From positions 1 to 13,383 of the forward strand of contig JACPQI010000033.1 of the NCBI GenBank assembly GCA_016190545.1: a stretch of DNA of 13,383 nt, read 5' to 3'. The translations under genes and the position numbers were made by a program. The notes under the pieces were generated by a model. That model was not told where the DNA came from and did no database searches. It saw only the letters and a program-made list of their open reading frames with translations. The DNA comes from Chloroflexota bacterium. GTDB lineage: Bacteria; Chloroflexota; Dehalococcoidia; SHYB01; JACPQI01. Of this stretch, positions 12,563 through 13,383 are shown piece after piece; position 1 is the first letter of the stretch, and every line of letters starts with the position of its first letter.

Positions 12563-13383
12563 CTACCTCTTCGGCTTGAGGTTCTCCAGAATCGTTCCTA
12601 TCATGGAGAGCCCTTGAATTGGCCTCCAGCCATCCAAGTCTTTGGCCGCCCCGTACAGCGCCCCCGCCGTCACGATGGGGAGGGCTAAGCGTTCCCCATG
12701 GGCTAGGTTCACTATCTCTTTGGTGAGGCGGACCCGCTCACTGGCGTCCAGCGTAGTCTGGGCCTTGAACAGCAGGGTGTCCATAACCTCTGGCGCAGGA
12801 ATGAGATTGACCTGGCTGGTGCTCGCGTAGACCGCCTCCAGTCCGGACAGGGGTTGCTGACGCACGAAGGAGGGGAGAAGGAAGGTGGTCCCCACCATGT
12901 CCGTCCCTTGTGGCCTCTGGGCGTACAGCCTGGAAATGGTTCCGAGTTCGCTGGGTATGAGCTTGACCGGGATGCCAATACTGGTCCAATATCCCGCCAT
13001 GGCCTCCATGATCGGCACGAACCAGGCGGCGCCTGAGTATGGGAACACGTACGCCCTCAGATCGAACCCGTTGGGATATCCAGCTTCACTAAGGAGTTGC
13101 TTGGCCCGTTGAGGGTCAAAGGTCTCCGGCCGCCAGGCCGGATCGAACCCCTCGCCGCTGGGGTCGATGGCGTGACGGACCGCCACTTTGGCAAATCCGC
13201 CCATGATGGTGTCTGCTATCTCCTGCCGGTTGATGGCAAGCAGCATGGCCTCCCGGACCTTCAGGTTGCTGATCGGTGACTGGGACCAGAGCCTGGGATT
13301 ATTCTTGCCGGGGATCATGGAGGAGGCGATGGTAGTGCCCGGAATTTCGAAGACCTGCAGGCCGGCCTGCTTCAGCAGCGCCA
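12563..13383 (-). CDS. ABC transporter solute-binding protein, family 5 (C-terminal part)
   Basis: The last 272 or so residues of a periplasmic or lipoprotein-type peptide/nickel/oligosaccharide-binding protein (SBP_bac_5). The frame is open through the right edge of the window, so the N-terminus and signal peptide are not visible. The family pattern is clear: PRLWSQSPISNLKVREAMLLAINRQEI corresponds to the conserved 'PF.D.RVR.A..YAIDR..I' segment. Then come RAKQLLSEAGYPNGFDLRAYVFPY, EAMAGYWTSIGIPVKLIPSE and a C-terminal EIVNLAHGERLALPIV. It would capture a solute for an ABC importer whose permease genes are not in the window. The spacer downstream contains two hairpins, suggesting its transcript is at least partly separate from the catabolic genes. 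Confidence 0.9.
   Translation of the reverse strand, partial: ALLKQAGLQVFEIPGTTIASSMIPGKNNPRLWSQSPISNLKVREAMLLAINRQEIADTIMGGFAKVAVRHAIDPSGEGFDPAWRPETFDPQRAKQLLSEAGYPNGFDLRAYVFPYSGAAWFVPIMEAMAGYWTSIGIPVKLIPSELGTISRLYAQRPQGTDMVGTTFLLPSFVRQQPLSGLEAVYASTSQVNLIPAPEVMDTLLFKAQTTLDASERVRLTKEIVNLAHGERLALPIVTAGALYGAAKDLDGWRPIQGLSMIGTILENLKPKR

Noticed and set aside
1..13383. CRISPR array, tRNA, rRNA, insertion sequence or phage genes
   Set aside because: No regularly spaced repeats, cloverleaf, transposase/integrase reading frame or ribosomal RNA segment was seen on either strand. The only repeats are the short ones listed.

Overview
The window reads as a G+C-rich bacterial chromosome segment from an aerobic degrader of CoA-linked organic acids. 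It is almost fully coding. It holds two adjacent acyl-CoA dehydrogenases, two adjacent class III CoA-transferases, two adjacent MaoC-type hot-dog proteins, a thiolase-fold protein next to a DUF35 Zn-ribbon/OB protein, a luciferase-like (probably F420/FMN) oxidoreductase, an MFS exporter, an SDR, two SnoaL/NTF2-like proteins, a family 5 solute-binding protein and an amidase tail. This mix, with F420-type oxidoreductases and many CaiB/BaiF and SDR genes, fits Chloroflexota (Dehalococcoidia/SAR202-like) or Actinomycetota. There is no rRNA or other taxonomic marker here, so the assignment is a weak inference.

Layout. Positions 1-126 (+): the end of an amidase gene, with an apparent 1-base frameshift. 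175-630 (-): a SnoaL-like gene. 631-810: a divergent spacer with a candidate promoter overlapping a perfect dyad. 811-3189 (+): a two-gene acyl-CoA dehydrogenase operon. From 13383 down to 3221 everything is on the - strand, in transcription order: solute-binding protein (cut by the window edge), a spacer with a 17-bp perfect inverted repeat, SDR (frameshifted at its 3' end and lacking the catalytic Tyr), an AT-richer SnoaL-like gene, MFS exporter, LLM oxidoreductase (GTGA overlap), MaoC-N protein, MaoC-C protein, CoA-transferase 1, CoA-transferase 2, thiolase-like protein, DUF35 protein.

How the genes may work together (inference). CoA-transferases activate an acid, the dehydrogenase pair desaturates the acyl-CoA, the MaoC pair hydrates it, and the thiolase-like/DUF35 pair cleaves the carbon chain. 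The thiolase-like protein lacks both thiolase cysteines. With a DUF35 partner it therefore looks more like an Ltp2-type retro-aldolase than a thiolase. The set ACAD x2 + MaoC x2 + DUF35 + Ltp2-like is the enzyme set of the mycobacterial igr cholesterol side-chain module (ChsE1-ChsE2, ChsH1-ChsH2, Ltp2). Here it is rearranged, joined to CoA-transferases, and without steroid-ring genes in view. In two of the three paired enzymes one subunit keeps the catalytic acid residue and its neighbour has lost it, which suggests obligate heteromers. The substrate cannot be read from the sequence.
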